From Symsagittifera roscoffensis (lineage: Eukaryota > Xenacoelomorpha > Acoela > Convolutidae), in contig NC_087066.1 in assembly GCF_963678635.1 (NCBI RefSeq), positions 766,201 through 830,200 of the forward strand: a stretch of DNA of 64,000 bases. The letters are read 5' to 3'. Positions 1 through 12,750 of the stretch are shown piece by piece. A model generated the notes under the pieces. The model saw nothing but the letters and a program-made list of their open reading frames with translations, searched no databases and was not told the origin of the DNA. The translations under genes and the position numbers were made by a program. The first letter of the stretch is position 1; each line of letters begins with the position of its first letter.

Positions 1-690
1 TGATTGAGAAGGGAGTAGAGGGGGACATAGGACAGTTGAGTGGTGCTGACTATTGATTGAGAAGGGGCTAGAGGGGGCATATGACAGTTGAGTGTTGCTG
101 ACTATTGATTGAGAAGGGGCTAGAGGGGGCATATGACAGTTGAGTGTTGCTGACTCTTGAGGGGAAGGGGGCGGAGGGGGGACTTATGACAGTTGAGTGG
201 TGCGGACCTTTGAGGGAGAAGGGGGTAGAGGGAGCATTTGACAGTTGAGTGATGCAAACATTTGAGGGAGAAGGGAGTAGATGGGGACATATGACAGTTG
301 AGTGTTGCTGACCCTTGAGGGAGAAGTGGGCGGAGGGGGCACATATGACAGTTGAGTGGTGCTGACCTTTGAGGGAGAAGGGGGTAGAGGGGGGCATATG
401 ACAGTTGAGTGATGCTGACCTTTGATTAAGAAGGGAGTAGAGAGGGCACATATAACAGTTGAGTGGTGCTAACCATTGATTGAGAAGGGGGTAGAGGGGG
501 ACATAGGACGGTTGAGTTTTGCTGACCTATGAGTGAGAAGGAGGTAGAGGGGGGCAGATGACAGTTGAGTGATGCTTACCTTTGAGAGAGAAGGGAGTAG
601 AGAGGGGACATATGACAGTTGAGTATTACTGATCTTTCAAGGAGAAGAGGAGGGAGGGCGGACATATGACAGTTGATTTGTTCTGACCTT

Positions 691-2160
691 TTAGAGAGAA
701 GGGTGTGGAGGGGCACATATGACAGTTGAGTGGTTTTGACCTTTGAGGGAAAAGGGGCGGAGGGGGACAAGTGACAGTTGAGTGTTGCTGAATTTTGAGG
801 GATAAGGGGTGGAGGGGTGGAGGGGGACATACGACAGTTGAGTGGTGCTGACCTTTGATTGAGAAGGGGGTAGAGGGGGGCATATAACAATTGAGTGGTG
901 CTGACCTTCGATAGAGAAGGGGGTAGAGGGGGGACATATGACAAGTAAGTTGTGCTGACCTTTGATTGAGAAGGGGTTAGAGAAGGGCATATGACAGTTG
1001 AGTGATGCTGACATTTGAGAGTGAAAGTGGTAGAGCGGGGACATATGACAGTTGAGTGGTGGTGACCTTTGTAGGAGAAGGGGGAATTAGGGGGGACATA
1101 TGAGTTGAGTCGCGCTGACCCTGATTGAGAAGGGGGTAGAGGGGGACATAGGACAGTTGAGTGGTGCTGACCATTGATTGAGAAGGAGCTAGAGGGGGAC
1201 ATATGACATGGAGTGAGGCTGACTTTTGAGGGAGAAGGTGGTAGAGAGGGACATATGACAGTTGAGTGGTGCTGAAACTTGAGGGAGAAGTGGGCGGAGG
1301 GGGACAAATGACAGTTGATTTGTGCTGACCTTTTAGGGAGAAGGGTGTGGAGGGGCACATATGACAGTTGAGTGGTTTTGATCTTTGAGGGAGCAGGGGG
1401 TAGAGAAGGGACACATGACTGTTGAGTGGTGCTGACCTTTGAGGGACAAGGGGCGGTGGGGGACAAGTGACAGTTGAGTGTTGCTGAACTTTGAGGGATA
1501 AGGGGGTGGAGGGGCGGAGGGGGCCATACGACAGTTGAGTGGTGCTGACCTTTGATTGAGAAGGGGGTAGAGGGGGGCATATAACAGTTGAGTGGTGCTG
1601 ACCTTTGATTGAGAAGGGGGTAGAGGGGGGACATATGACAAATAAGTTGTGCTGACCTTTGATTGAGAAGGGGGTAGAGAAGGGCATATGACAGTTGAGT
1701 GATGCTGACCTTTGAGAGTGAAAGTGGTAGAGCGAGGACATATGACAGTTGAGTGGTGGTGACCTTTGTAGGAGAAGGGGGAAGACGGGGGACATATGAG
1801 TGTTGAGTTGCGCTGACCATGATTGAGAAGGGGGTAGAGGGGGACATAGGACAGTTGAGTGGCGCTGACCATTGATTGAGAAGGAGCTAGAGGGGGACAA
1901 ATGACATGGAGTGATGCTGACCTTTGAGGGAGAAGGTGGTAGAGAGGGACATATGACAGTTGAGTGGTGCTGACACTTGAGGGAGAACTGGGCGGAGGGG
2001 GGACATTTGACAGTTGATTTGTGCTGACCTTTTAGGGAGAAGGGTGTGGAGGGGCACATATGACAGTTGAGTGGTTTTGATCTTTGAGGGAGCAGGGGGT
2101 TGAGGAGGGACACATGACTGTTGAGTGGTGCTGACCTTTGAGGGAGAAGGGGCGGAGGGG
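691..2160. repeat. Higher-order cassettes of about 0.64-0.70 kb in the satellite
   Basis: The variant string GTGTGGAGGGGCACATATGA recurs at 703, 1345 and 2044 (spacings 642 and 699 bp). The downstream variants follow in the same order in the first two copies; for example the GAGAGTGAAAGTGGTAGAGC units near 1020 and 1715. The 57-bp difference in spacing fits one extra unit in the second copy. The third copy runs into the start of the 1,309-bp duplication. Boundaries are approximate. Confidence 0.6.
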
Positions 2161-2221
2161 GACAAGTGACAGTTGAGTGGTGCTGAACTTTAAGGGATAA
2201 GGGGGTGGAGGGCTGGAGGGG

Positions 2222-3530
2222 GACATATAACAGTTGAGTGGTGCTGACCTTTGAATGAGAAGGGGGTAGAGTGGAGCATATAACAGTTGAGTGGTGCTGA
2301 CCTTTAGATGAGAAGGAGGTAGAGGTTGGGCATATGACAGTTGAGTGGTGCTGAGCTTTGATGGAGAAGGCGGCAGAGGGGTGACATATGACAAATGAGT
2401 TATACTGACCTTTGATTGAGAAGGGGGTAGAGGGTGGCATATGACAGTTGAGTGATGCTGACCATTGAGAGTGAAAGTGGTAGAGCGGGGACATATGACA
2501 GTTGAGTGGTGGTGACCTTTGAGGGATTTCGGGGTAGAGGGGGACATATGAGACTTGAGGTGCGCTGACTTTGATTGAGAAAGGGGTAGAGGGGGCATTT
2601 GACAGTTGAGTGATGCTAACCTTTGAGGGAGAAGATGGCAGAGGGGGGACATATGAGAATTGAGGTGCGCTGACCTTGATTGAGAAGGGGGTCGAAGGGA
2701 CTTTTGACAGTTGAGTGATGCTAACCTTTGAGGGAGAAGGGGGTAGAGGGGGACATAGGACAGTTGAATGGTGCTGACCATTGATTGAGAAGGAGCTAGA
2801 GGGGGACATATGACAGTGGAGTGATGCTGACCTTTGAGGGAGAAGGGGGTAGATGGGGACATATGACAGTTGAGTGGTACTTACCCTTGAGGGAGACGTG
2901 GGTGGAGGGGGACATATGACAGTTGAGTGGTGCTGACCCTTGAGGGAGAAGGGGGTAGAGGGGGGCATATGACAGTTGAGTGATGCTGACCTTTGATTAA
3001 GAAGGGAGTAGAGAGGGCACATATAACAGTTGAGTGGGCTAACCATTGATTGAGAAGGGGGTAGAGCTGGGCATTTGACAATTGAGTGATGCTGACAGTT
3101 GATTGAGAGGGGGGTAGAGGGCTGACATATGTCAATTGAGTGGTGCTGACCTTTAATTGAGAAGGGGGTAGAGGGGGGCATATCTCAATTGAGTGTTGCT
3201 GACCTTTGAGGGAGAAGGGGATAGAGGGGGGACATATGACAGTTGAGTTATGCTGACTTTTGAGAAAGAAGGGGACGGAGGGGGGACATATGACTATTGA
3301 GTGTTGCTGACCTTTGATTGAGAAGGAGGTAGAGGGGGCATATGACACTTGAGTGATGCTTATCTTTGAAGGAGAAGGGGGTAGAGGGGCACATATGAGA
3401 GTTGAGGTGCGCTGACCTTGATTGAGAAGGGGGTAGAAGGGGTATTTGACAGTTGAGTGATGCTAACTTTTGAGGGAGAAGGGGGTTGAGGGGGACATAG
3501 GACAGTTGAGTGGTGGTGACCTTCGAGGGG
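2222..3530. repeat. 1,309-bp tandem duplication, copy 1
   Basis: From GACATATAACAG at 2222 to CTTCGAGGG near 3530 the sequence is repeated almost base for base 1,309 bp downstream. I noticed only a few differences, for example GGTACTTACCC versus GGTACTGACCC near 2879, and GAGCTGGG versus GAGTTGGG near 3066. Since ordinary neighbouring units here differ at many positions, this is a recent block duplication of about 24-25 units. Confidence 0.9.
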
Positions 3531-4839
3531 GACATATAACAGTTGAGTGGTGCTGACCTTTGAATGAGAAGGGGGTAGAGTGGAGCATATAACAGTTGAG
3601 TGGTGCTGACCTTTAGATGAGAAGGAGGTAGAGGTTGGGCATATGACAGTTGAGTGGTGCTGAGCTTTGATGGAGAAGGCGGCAGAGGGGTGACATATGA
3701 CAAATGAGTTATACTGACCTTTGATTGAGAAGGGGGTAGAGGGTGGCATATGACAGTTGAGTGATGCTGACCATTGAGAGTGAAAGTGGTAGAGCGGGGA
3801 CATATGACAGTTGAGTGGTGGTGACCTTTGAGGGATTTCGGGGTAGAGGGGGACATATGAGACTTGAGGTGCGCTGACTTTGATTGAGAAAGGGGTAGAG
3901 GGGGCATTTGACAGTTGAGTGATGCTAACCTTTGAGGGAGAAGATGGCAGAGGGGGGACATATGAGAATTGAGGTGCGCTGACCTTGATTGAGAAGGGGG
4001 TCGAAGGGACTTTTGACAGTTGAGTGATGCTAACCTTTGAGGGAGAAGGGGGTAGAGGGGGACATAGGACAGTTGAATGGTGCTGACCATTGATTGAGAA
4101 GGAGCTAGAGGGGGACATATGACAGTGGAGTGATGCTGACCTTTGAGGGAGAAGGGGGTAGATGGGGACATATGACAGTTGAGTGGTACTGACCCTTGAG
4201 GGAGACGTGGGTGGAGGGGGACATATGACAGTTGAGTGGTGCTGACCCTTGAGGGAGAAGGGGGTAGAGGGGGGCATATGACAGTTGAGTGATGCTGACC
4301 TTTGATTAAGAAGGGAGTAGAGAGGGCACATATAACAGTTGAGTGGGCTAACCATTGATTGAGAAGGGGGTAGAGTTGGGCATTTGACAATTGAGTGATG
4401 CTGACAGTTGATTGAGAGGGGGGTAGAGGGCTGACATATGTCAATTGAGTGGAGCTGACCTTTAATTGAGAAGGGGGTAGAGGGGGGCATATCTCAATTG
4501 AGTGTTGCTGACCTTTGAGGGAGAAGGGGATAGAGGGGGGACATATGACAGTTGAGTTATGCTGACTTTTGAGAAAGAAGGGGACGGAGGGGGGACATAT
4601 GACTATTGAGTGTTGCTGACCTTTGATTGAGAAGGAGGTAGAGGGGGCATATGACACTTGAGTGATGCTTATCTTTGAAGGAGAAGGGGGTAGAGGGGCA
4701 CATATGAGAGTTGAGGTGCGCTGACCTTGATTGAGAAGGGGGTAGAAGGGGTATTTGACAGTTGAGTGATGCTAACTTTTGAGGGAGAAGGGGGTTGAGG
4801 GGGACATAGGACAGTTGAGTGGTGGTGACCTTCGAGGGA
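3531..4839. repeat. 1,309-bp tandem duplication, copy 2
   Basis: This is the second copy of the 2222-3530 block, directly abutting it. At the junction (about 3522-3535) a unit is cut short: CTTCGAGGG runs straight into GACATATAAC. At the right end of copy 2 the same CTTCGAGGG continues as a normal unit (GAGAAGGGGGTAGAG). That is the scar expected of unequal exchange or replication slippage at a short G-rich homology. Confidence 0.9.
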
Positions 4840-6289
4840 GAAGGGGGTAGAGGGGGTCCTATGAGAGTTGAGGTGCGCTGACCTTGATTGAGAAGGGGTA
4901 GAGGGGGCTTTTGACAGTTGAGTGATGCTAACCTTTGAAGGAGAAGGGGGTAGAGGGGCACATATGAGAGTTGAGGTGCGCTGACCTTGAATGAGAAGGG
5001 GGTAGAAGGGGCATTTGACAGTTGAGTGATGCTAACCTTTGAGGGAGAAGGGGGTTGAGGGGGACATATGACAGTTGAGTGGTGCTGACCATTGATTGAG
5101 AAGGAGCTAGAGAGGGACATATGACAGTGGAGTGATGATGAACTTTGAGGGAGAAGGGGTAGAGGGTTTTGATCTTTGAGGGAGCAGGGGGTAGAGGAGG
5201 GACACATGACTGTTGAGTGGTGCTGACCTTTGAGGGAGAAGGGGCGGAGGGGGACAAGTGACAGTTGAGTGGTGCTGAACTTTGAGGGATAAGGGGGTGG
5301 AGGGGTGGAGGGGGACATATAACAGTTGAGTGGTGCTGACCTTTGATTGAGAAGGGGGTAGAGTGGAGCATATAACAGTTGAGTGGTGCTGACCTTTAGA
5401 TGAGAAGGAGGTAGAGGTTGGGCATATGACAGTTGAGTGGTGCTGAGCTTTGATGGAGAAGGCTGCAGAGGGGTGACATATGACAAATGAGTTGTACTGA
5501 CCTTTGATTGAGAAGGGGGTAGAGGGTGGCATATGACAGTTGAGTGATGCTGACCATTGAGAGTGAAAGTGGTAGAGCGGGGACATATGACAGTTGAGTG
5601 GTGGTGACCTTTGAAGGAGAAGGGGGTAGAGGGGGACATACGAGAGTTGAGGTGCGCTGACCTTGATTGAGAAAGGGGTAGAGGGGGCATTTGACAGTTG
5701 AGTGATGCTAACCTTTGAGGGAGAAGATGGCAGAGGGGGGACATATGAGAGTTGAGGTGCGCTGACCTTGATTGAGAAGGGGGTCGAAGGGACTTTTGAC
5801 AGTTGAGTGATGCTAACCTTTGAGGGAGAAGGGGGTAGAGGGGGGCATATGACAGTTGAGTGATGCTGACCTTTGATTAAAAAGGGAGTAGAGAGGGCAC
5901 ATATAACAGTTGAGTGGGCTAACCATTGATTGAGAAGGGGGTAGAGTTGGGCATTTGACAATTGAGTGATGCTGACAGTTGATTGAGAGGGGGGTAGAGG
6001 GCTGACATATGTCAATTGAGTGGTGCTGACCTTTAATTGAGAAGGGGTAGAGGGGGGCATATGACAATTGAGTGTTGCTGATCTTTGAGGGAGAAGGGGA
6101 TAGAGGGGGGAAATATGACAGTTGAGTTATGCTGACTTTTGAGAAAGAAGGGGGTGGAGGGGGGACATATGACAATTGAGTGTTGCTGACCTTTGATTGA
6201 GAAGGAGGTAGAGGAGGCATATGACACTTGAGTGATGCTTACCTTTGAAGGAGAAGGGGGTTGAGGGGGGCATTTGACAGTTGAGTGAT

Positions 6290-6819
6290 GCTAACCTTTG
6301 AAGGAGAAGGGGGTAGAGGGGCACTTATGAGAGTTGAGGTGCGCTGACCTTGATTGAGAAGGGGGTAGAAGGGGCATTTGACAGTTGAGTGATGCTAACC
6401 TTTGAGGGAGAAGGGGGTTGAGGGGGACATATGACAATTGAGTGGTGCTGACCATTGATTGAGAAGGAGCTAGAGAGGGACATATGACAGTGGAGTGATG
6501 ATGACCTTTGAGGCAGAAGGGGTAGAGGGGAACATATGACAGTTGAGTGGTACTGACCCTTGAGGGAGAAGTGGGCGGAGGGGGGACATATGACAGTTGA
6601 GTGATGCTGACAGTTGATTGAGAGCGGGGTAGAGGGCTGACATATGACAATTGAGTGGTGCTGACCTTTGATTGAGAAGGGGGTAGAGGGGTGCATATGA
6701 CAGTTGAGTGTTGCTGACCTTTGGGAGAGAAGGGGATAGAGGGGGGACATATGACAGTTGAGTTATGCTGACCTTTGAGGACGAAGGGGGCGGAGGGGGG
6801 ACATGTGACAATTGAGTGG
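6290..6819. repeat. Satellite block duplicated at +1005 bp, copy 1
   Basis: The run of variants from CTAACCTTTGAAGGAGAAGG through the TGATGATGACCTTTGAGGCA unit (near 6495) to the GAGGACGAAGGGGGCGGAGG unit (near 6790) reappears at an offset of 1,005 bp. The two copies are not adjacent. About 475 bp of related but different units lie between them. Confidence 0.8.
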
Positions 6820-7294
6820 TGCTGACCTTTAATTGAGAAGGGGGTAGAGGGGGGCATATGACAATTGAGTGTTGCTGACCTTTGAGGGAGAAGGGGATAG
6901 AGGGGGGAAATATGACAGTTGAGTTATGCTGACTTTTGAGAAAGATGGGGGTGGAGGGGGGACATATGACAATTGAGTGTTGCTGACCTTTGATTGGGAA
7001 GGAGGTAGAGGGGGCATATGACACTTGAGTGATGCTTACCTTTGAAGGAGAAGGGGGTAGAGGGGCACATATGAGAGTTGAGGTGCGCTGACCTTGATTG
7101 AGAAGGGGGTAGAAGGGGTATTTGACAGTTGAGTGATGCTAACTTTTGAGGGAGAAGGGGGTTGAGGGGGACATAGGACAGTTGAGTGGTGGTGACCTTC
7201 GAGGGAGAAGGGGGTAGAGGGGCACATATGAGAGTTGAGGTGCGCTGACCTTGATTGAGAAGGGGGTAGAGGGGGCATTTGACAGTTGAGTGAT

Positions 7295-7824
7295 GCTAAC
7301 CTTTGAAGGAGAAGGGGGTAGAGGGGCACATATGAGAGTTGAGGTGCGCTGACCTTGATTGAGAAGGGGTTAGAAGGGGCATTTGACAGTTGAGTGATGC
7401 TAACCTTTGAGGGAGAAGGGGGTTGAGGGGGACATATGACAGTTGAGTGGTGCTGACCATTGATTGAGAAGGAGCTAGAGAGGGACATATGACAGTGGAG
7501 TGATGATGACCTTTGAGGCAGAAGGGGTAGAGGGGAACATATGACAGTTGAGTGGTACTGACCCTTGAGGGAGAAGTGGGCGGAGGGGGGACATATGACA
7601 GTTGAGTGATGCTGACAGTTGATTGAGAGCGGGGTAGAGGGCTGACATATGACAATTGAGTGGTGCTGACCTTTGATTGAGAAGGGGGTAGAGGGGTGCA
7701 TATGACAGTTGAGTGTTGCTGACCTTTGGGAGAGAAGGGGATAGAGGGGGGACATATGACAGTTGAGTTATGCTGACCTTTGAGGACGAAGGGGGCGGAG
7801 GGAGGACATGTGACAATTGAGTGT
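7295..7824. repeat. Satellite block duplicated at +1005 bp, copy 2
   Basis: Copy of 6290-6819 with very few differences. The sequence just before it (about 7022-7210) also matches segments near 3345-3525 and 4655-4840, so several duplication rounds overlap here. Confidence 0.8.
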
Positions 7825-10372
7825 TGCTGACCTTTGATTGAGAAGTAGGTACAGGGGGGCATATGACAGTTGAGTGATGCTTACCTTTGTGAGAGAAGGC
7901 GATAGAGGGGGACATAGGACAGTTGAGTGGTGCTGACCATTAATTGAGAAGGGGTAGATGCAGGCATACGACAGTTGAGTGATGCTGACATTTGAGGTAG
8001 AAGGGCGTAGAAGGGGACCTATGACAGTTGAGTGGTGCTGATCTTTGAGGGGGAAGAGGGCGGATGGGGACATATGACACTTGAGTTGTGCTGACCTTTG
8101 ATTGAGAAGGGGGTGGGGGGCAGAAGACAGTTGAGTGATGCTGACATTTGAGGGAGAAGGGGGTTGAGGGGGGACATAGGACAGTTGAGTGGTGCTGACC
8201 TTTGAATGAGAAGGGGGTAGAGTGGGCATAGGACCAGTTGAGTGATGGGGACCTTTTAGGTAGAAGGGGTAGAGAGGGGACATATGACAGTTGAGTGGTT
8301 ATGATCTTTGAGGGAGAAGAGGGCGGAGGGGGACAGATGACAGTTGATTCGTGCTGAATTTTGATTGAGAAGGGGGTAGACGGGGGCATATGACAGTTGA
8401 GTGATGCTGACCTTTGAGGGAGAAGGGGATAGAGGGGGGGCATATGACAGTTGAGTTATGCTGACCTTTGAGGAAGAAGGGGGCGGAGGGGGGACATATG
8501 ACAATTGAGTGTTGCTGACCTTTGATTGAGAAGGAGGTAGAGGGGGCATATGACAGTTGAGTGATGCTGACCTTTGAGAGAGAAGGGGATAAAGGGGGAC
8601 ATAGGACAGTTGAGTGGTGCTGACCTTTGATTTAGAACGGGATAGAGGGGGCATATGACAGTTGAGTGATGCTGACCTTTGAGGGAGAAGGGGATAGAGG
8701 GGGGACATATGACAGTTGAGATATGCTGACCTTTGAGGAAGAAGGGGGCAGAGGGGGGACATATGACAATTGAGTATTGCTGACCTTTGATTGAGAAGGA
8801 GGTAGAGGGGGCATATGACAAATGAGTGATTCTGACCTTTGATTTAGAAGGGGGTAGAGGGGGCATATTACAGTTGAGTGATGCTGACCTTTTAGGGAGA
8901 AGGAATAGAGGGGGACATATGACAGTTGAGTTGTTTTTATCTTTGATTGAGAAGGGGTAGATGCAGGCATACGACAGTTGAGTGATGCTGACATTTGAGG
9001 TAGAAGGGTGTAGAGAGGGGACCTATGACAGTTGAGTGGTTTGGATCTTTCAGGAAGAAGAGGGCGGAGGGGGACATATGATAGTTGATTCGTGCTGAAC
9101 TTTGATTGAGAAGGGGGTAGACGGGGGCATATGACAGTTGAGTGATGCTGACCTTTGAGAGAGAAGGGGATAAAGGGGGACATAGGACAGTTGAGTTATG
9201 CTGACCTTTGGGGAAGAAGGGGGCGGAGGGGGGACATATGACAATTGAGTGTTGCTGACATTTGATTGAGAAGGGGGTAGAGGGGGCATATGACAGTTGA
9301 GTGTTGCTGACCTTTGAGGGAGAAGGGGATAGAGGGGGCATATTACAGTTGAGTGATGCTGACCTTTGAGGGAGAAGGGTGTAGAGAGGGGGCCTATGAC
9401 AGATGAGTGGTGCTAATCATTGAGGGAGAAGAGGGCGAAGGGGGAGGGGGGTCATATGACAGTTGATTCGTGCTGAACTTTAACTGAGAAGGGGGTAGAC
9501 GGGGGCAGAATACAGTTGAGTAATAATGATCTTTGGTTAAGAAGAGGGTAAAGGGGGCACATTACAGTTGAGTGATGCAGACCTTTGAGGGAGAAGGGGG
9601 TAGAGGGGGACATATCACCGTTGAGTGGTGCTGACCATTGAGGGAGAAGGGGGCGGAGGGGGGACATATGACAATTGAGTGTTGCTGACCTTTGATTGAG
9701 AAGGAGGTAGAGGGGGATATAGGACAGTTGAGTGGTGCTGGCCTTTGATTGAGAAGGGGGTAGAGGGGGCATATTACAGTTGAGTGATGCTGACCTTTGA
9801 GGGAGAAGGGTGTAGAGAGGGGACCTATGACAGATGAGTGGTGCTAATCATTGAGGGAGAAGAGGGCGAAGCGGGAGGGGAGTCATATGACAGTTGATTC
9901 GTGCTGACCTTTAATTGAGAAGTGGGTAGAGGGTGGGGGGCAGAATACAGTTGAGTAATAATGATCTTTGGTTAAGAAGAGGGTAAAGGGGGCACATTAC
10001 AGTTGAGTGATGCAGACCTTTGAGGGAGAAGGGGGTAGAGGGGGACATATGACAGTTGAGTTATGCTGACCTTTGCGGAAGAAGGGGGCGGAGGAGGGGC
10101 ATATGACAATTGAGTGTTGGTGACCTTTGATTGAGAAGGAGGTAGAGGGGGACATAGGACAGTTGAGTGGTGCTGGCCTTCGATTGAGAAGGGGGTAGAG
10201 GGGGCATATTTTAGTTGAGTGATGCTGACCTTTGAGGGAGAAGGGTGTAGAGAGGGGACCTATGACAGATGAGTGGTGCTGACCATTGAGGGAGAAGGGG
10301 GTGGTGGGCAGAAGACAGTTGATGATGCTGACATCTGAGGGAGAACGGGGTAGAGGGGGACATAGGACAGTT

Positions 10373-10896
10373 GAGTGATGCAGACCTTTGAGGGAGAAGG
10401 GGGTAGAGGGGGACATATGACAGTTGAGTTATGCTGACCTTTGCGGAAGAAGGGGGCGGAGGGGGGACATATGACAGTTGATTCGTGCTGACATTTAATT
10501 GAGAAGGGGGTAGAGGGGGGCAGAATACAGTTGAGTAATAATGATCTTTGGTTAAGAAGAGGGTAAAGGGGGCACATTACAGTTGAGTGATGCAGACCTT
10601 TGAGGGAGAAGGGGGTAGAGGGGGACATATGACAGTTGAGTTATGCTGACCTTTGCGGAAGAAGGGGGCGGAGGGGGGACATATGACAGTTGATTCGTGC
10701 TGACATTTAATTGAGAAGGGGGTAGAGGGGGGCAGAATACAATTGAGTAATAATGATCTTTGGTTAAGAAGAGGGTAAAGGGGGCACATTACAGTTGAGT
10801 GATGCAGACCTTTGAGGGAGAAGGGGGGTAGCGAGGGACATATCACCGTTGAGTGGTGCTGACCATTGAGGGAGAAGGGGGTGGGGGGCAGAAGAC
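10373..10896. repeat. 212-bp tetramer repeat in the satellite, about 2.2 copies
   Basis: The string GACAGTTGATTCGTGCTGAC occurs at 10473 and 10685, 212 bp apart, which is four 53-bp units. All intervening variants are in the same order (GGCAGAATACAGTTGAGTAA, GGTTAAGAAGAGGG, GATGCAGACC, TTGCGGAAGAAGG). The match reaches left to about 10373 and right to about 10830. The same ordered variants recur singly near 9500, 9950, 11160 and 13720. Confidence 0.85.
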
Positions 10897-12326
10897 AGTT
10901 GAGTGATGCTGACATCTGAGGGAGAACGGGGTAGAGGGGGACATAGGACAGTTGAGTGGTACTGACCTTTGATTGAGAAGGGGGTAGAGGGGGCATAGGA
11001 CCAGTTGAGTGATGGGGACATTTGAGGTAGAAGGGGTAGAGAGGGAACATATGACAGTTGAGTGGTACTGATCTTTGAGGGAGATGAGGGCGAAGGGGGA
11101 GGGGAGTCATATGACAGTTGATTCGTGCTGACCTTTAATTGAGAAGGGGGTAGAGGGGGGCAGAATACAGTTGAGTAATAATGATCTTTGGTTAAGAAGA
11201 GGGTAAATGGGGCACATTACAGTTGAGTGATGCAGACCTTTGAGGGAGAAGGGGGTAGAGGGGGACATATGACCGTTGAGTGGTGCTGACCATTGAGGGA
11301 GAAGTGGGCGGAGGGGGGACAAATGACAGTTGATTGGTGGTGACCTTGGAGTGAGAAGGGGGTAGAGGGGGATATGACAGTTGAGTGATGCTGACCTTTG
11401 ATTAAGAAGGGAGTAGAGAGGGCACATAACACAGTTGAGTGGTGCTAACCCTCGATTGAGAAGGGGGTAGATGGGGGCATTTGACAGTTGAGTGATGCTG
11501 ACACTTGATTGAGAAGGGGGTAGAGGGGAGACATATGACAGTTGAGTGGTGCTGACCTTTGATTGATAAGGGGGTCGGGGGGAGGGGGCATATGACAGTT
11601 GAGTGTTGCTGACTTTTGAGGGACAAGGGGATAGAGGGGGGACATATGACAGTTGAGTTATGCTGACCTTTGAGAAAGAAGGGGGCGGAGGGGGACATAT
11701 AACAATTGAGTGTTGCTGACCTTTGAATGAGAAGGGTAGATGCAGGCATACGACAGTTGAGGGATGCTGACATTTGAGGTAGAAGGGTGTAGAGAGGGGA
11801 CCAATGACAATTGAGTGTTGCTGACCTTTGAGAGAGAAGGGGATAGAGGGGGACATAGGACACTTGAGTGGTGCCGACCTTTGATTGAGAAAGGGATAAA
11901 GCGGGCATATTACAGTTGAGTCATGCTGACCTTTGAGGGAGAAGGAATAGAGGGGGACATATGACAGTTGAGTGGTTCTTACCTTTGATTGAGAAGTGTA
12001 GATGCAGGCATACTACAGTTGAGTGATGCTGGCATTTGAGGTAGAAGGATGTAGAGAGGGGACCTATGAAAATTGAGTGTTGCTGCTCTTTGAGGGGGAA
12101 GAGCGCGGAGGGGGACATATGGCAGTTGAGTTGTGATGACCTTTGATTGAGAAAGGGTGGTGGGGGCAGAAGACAGTTGAGTGATGCTGACATTTGAGGG
12201 AGAAGGGGATAGAAGGGGGACCTATGACAGTTGAGTTATGCTGACCTTTGAGGAAGAAGGGGGCGGAGGGGGGACATATGACAATTGAGTGTTGCTGACC
12301 TTTGATTGAGAAGGAGGTAGAGGGGG

Positions 12327-12750
12327 CACATATAACAGTTGAGTGATGCTGACCTTTGAGAGAGAAGAGGGTAGAGGGGGACATAGGACAGTTGAGTGGT
12401 GCTGACCCTTGAGGGAGAAGTGGGCGGAGGGGGGACAAATGACACTTGATTGGTGGTGACCTTGGAGGGAGAAGGGGGTAGAGGGGGATATGACAGTTGA
12501 GTGATGCTGACCTTTGATTAAGAAGGGAGTAGAGAGGGCACATATAACAGTTGAGTGATGCTGACCTTTGAGAGAGAAGAGGGTAGAGGGGGACATAGGA
12601 CAGTTGAGTGGTGCTGACCCTTGAGGGAGAAGTGGGCGGAGGGGGGACAAATGACACTTGATTGTTGGTGACCTTGGCGGGAGAAGGGGGTAGAGGGAGA
12701 TATGACAGTTGGATGATGCTGACCTTTGATTAAGAAGGGAGTAGAGAGGG
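12327..12750. repeat. 212-bp tetramer repeat, two full copies
   Basis: CACATATAAC at 12327 and 12539, and AACATATAAC at 12751, mark two consecutive 212-bp copies that are close to identical. The block carries a different variant order from the 10.4-kb tetramer, so amplification of four-unit blocks happened independently at two sites. Confidence 0.85.
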
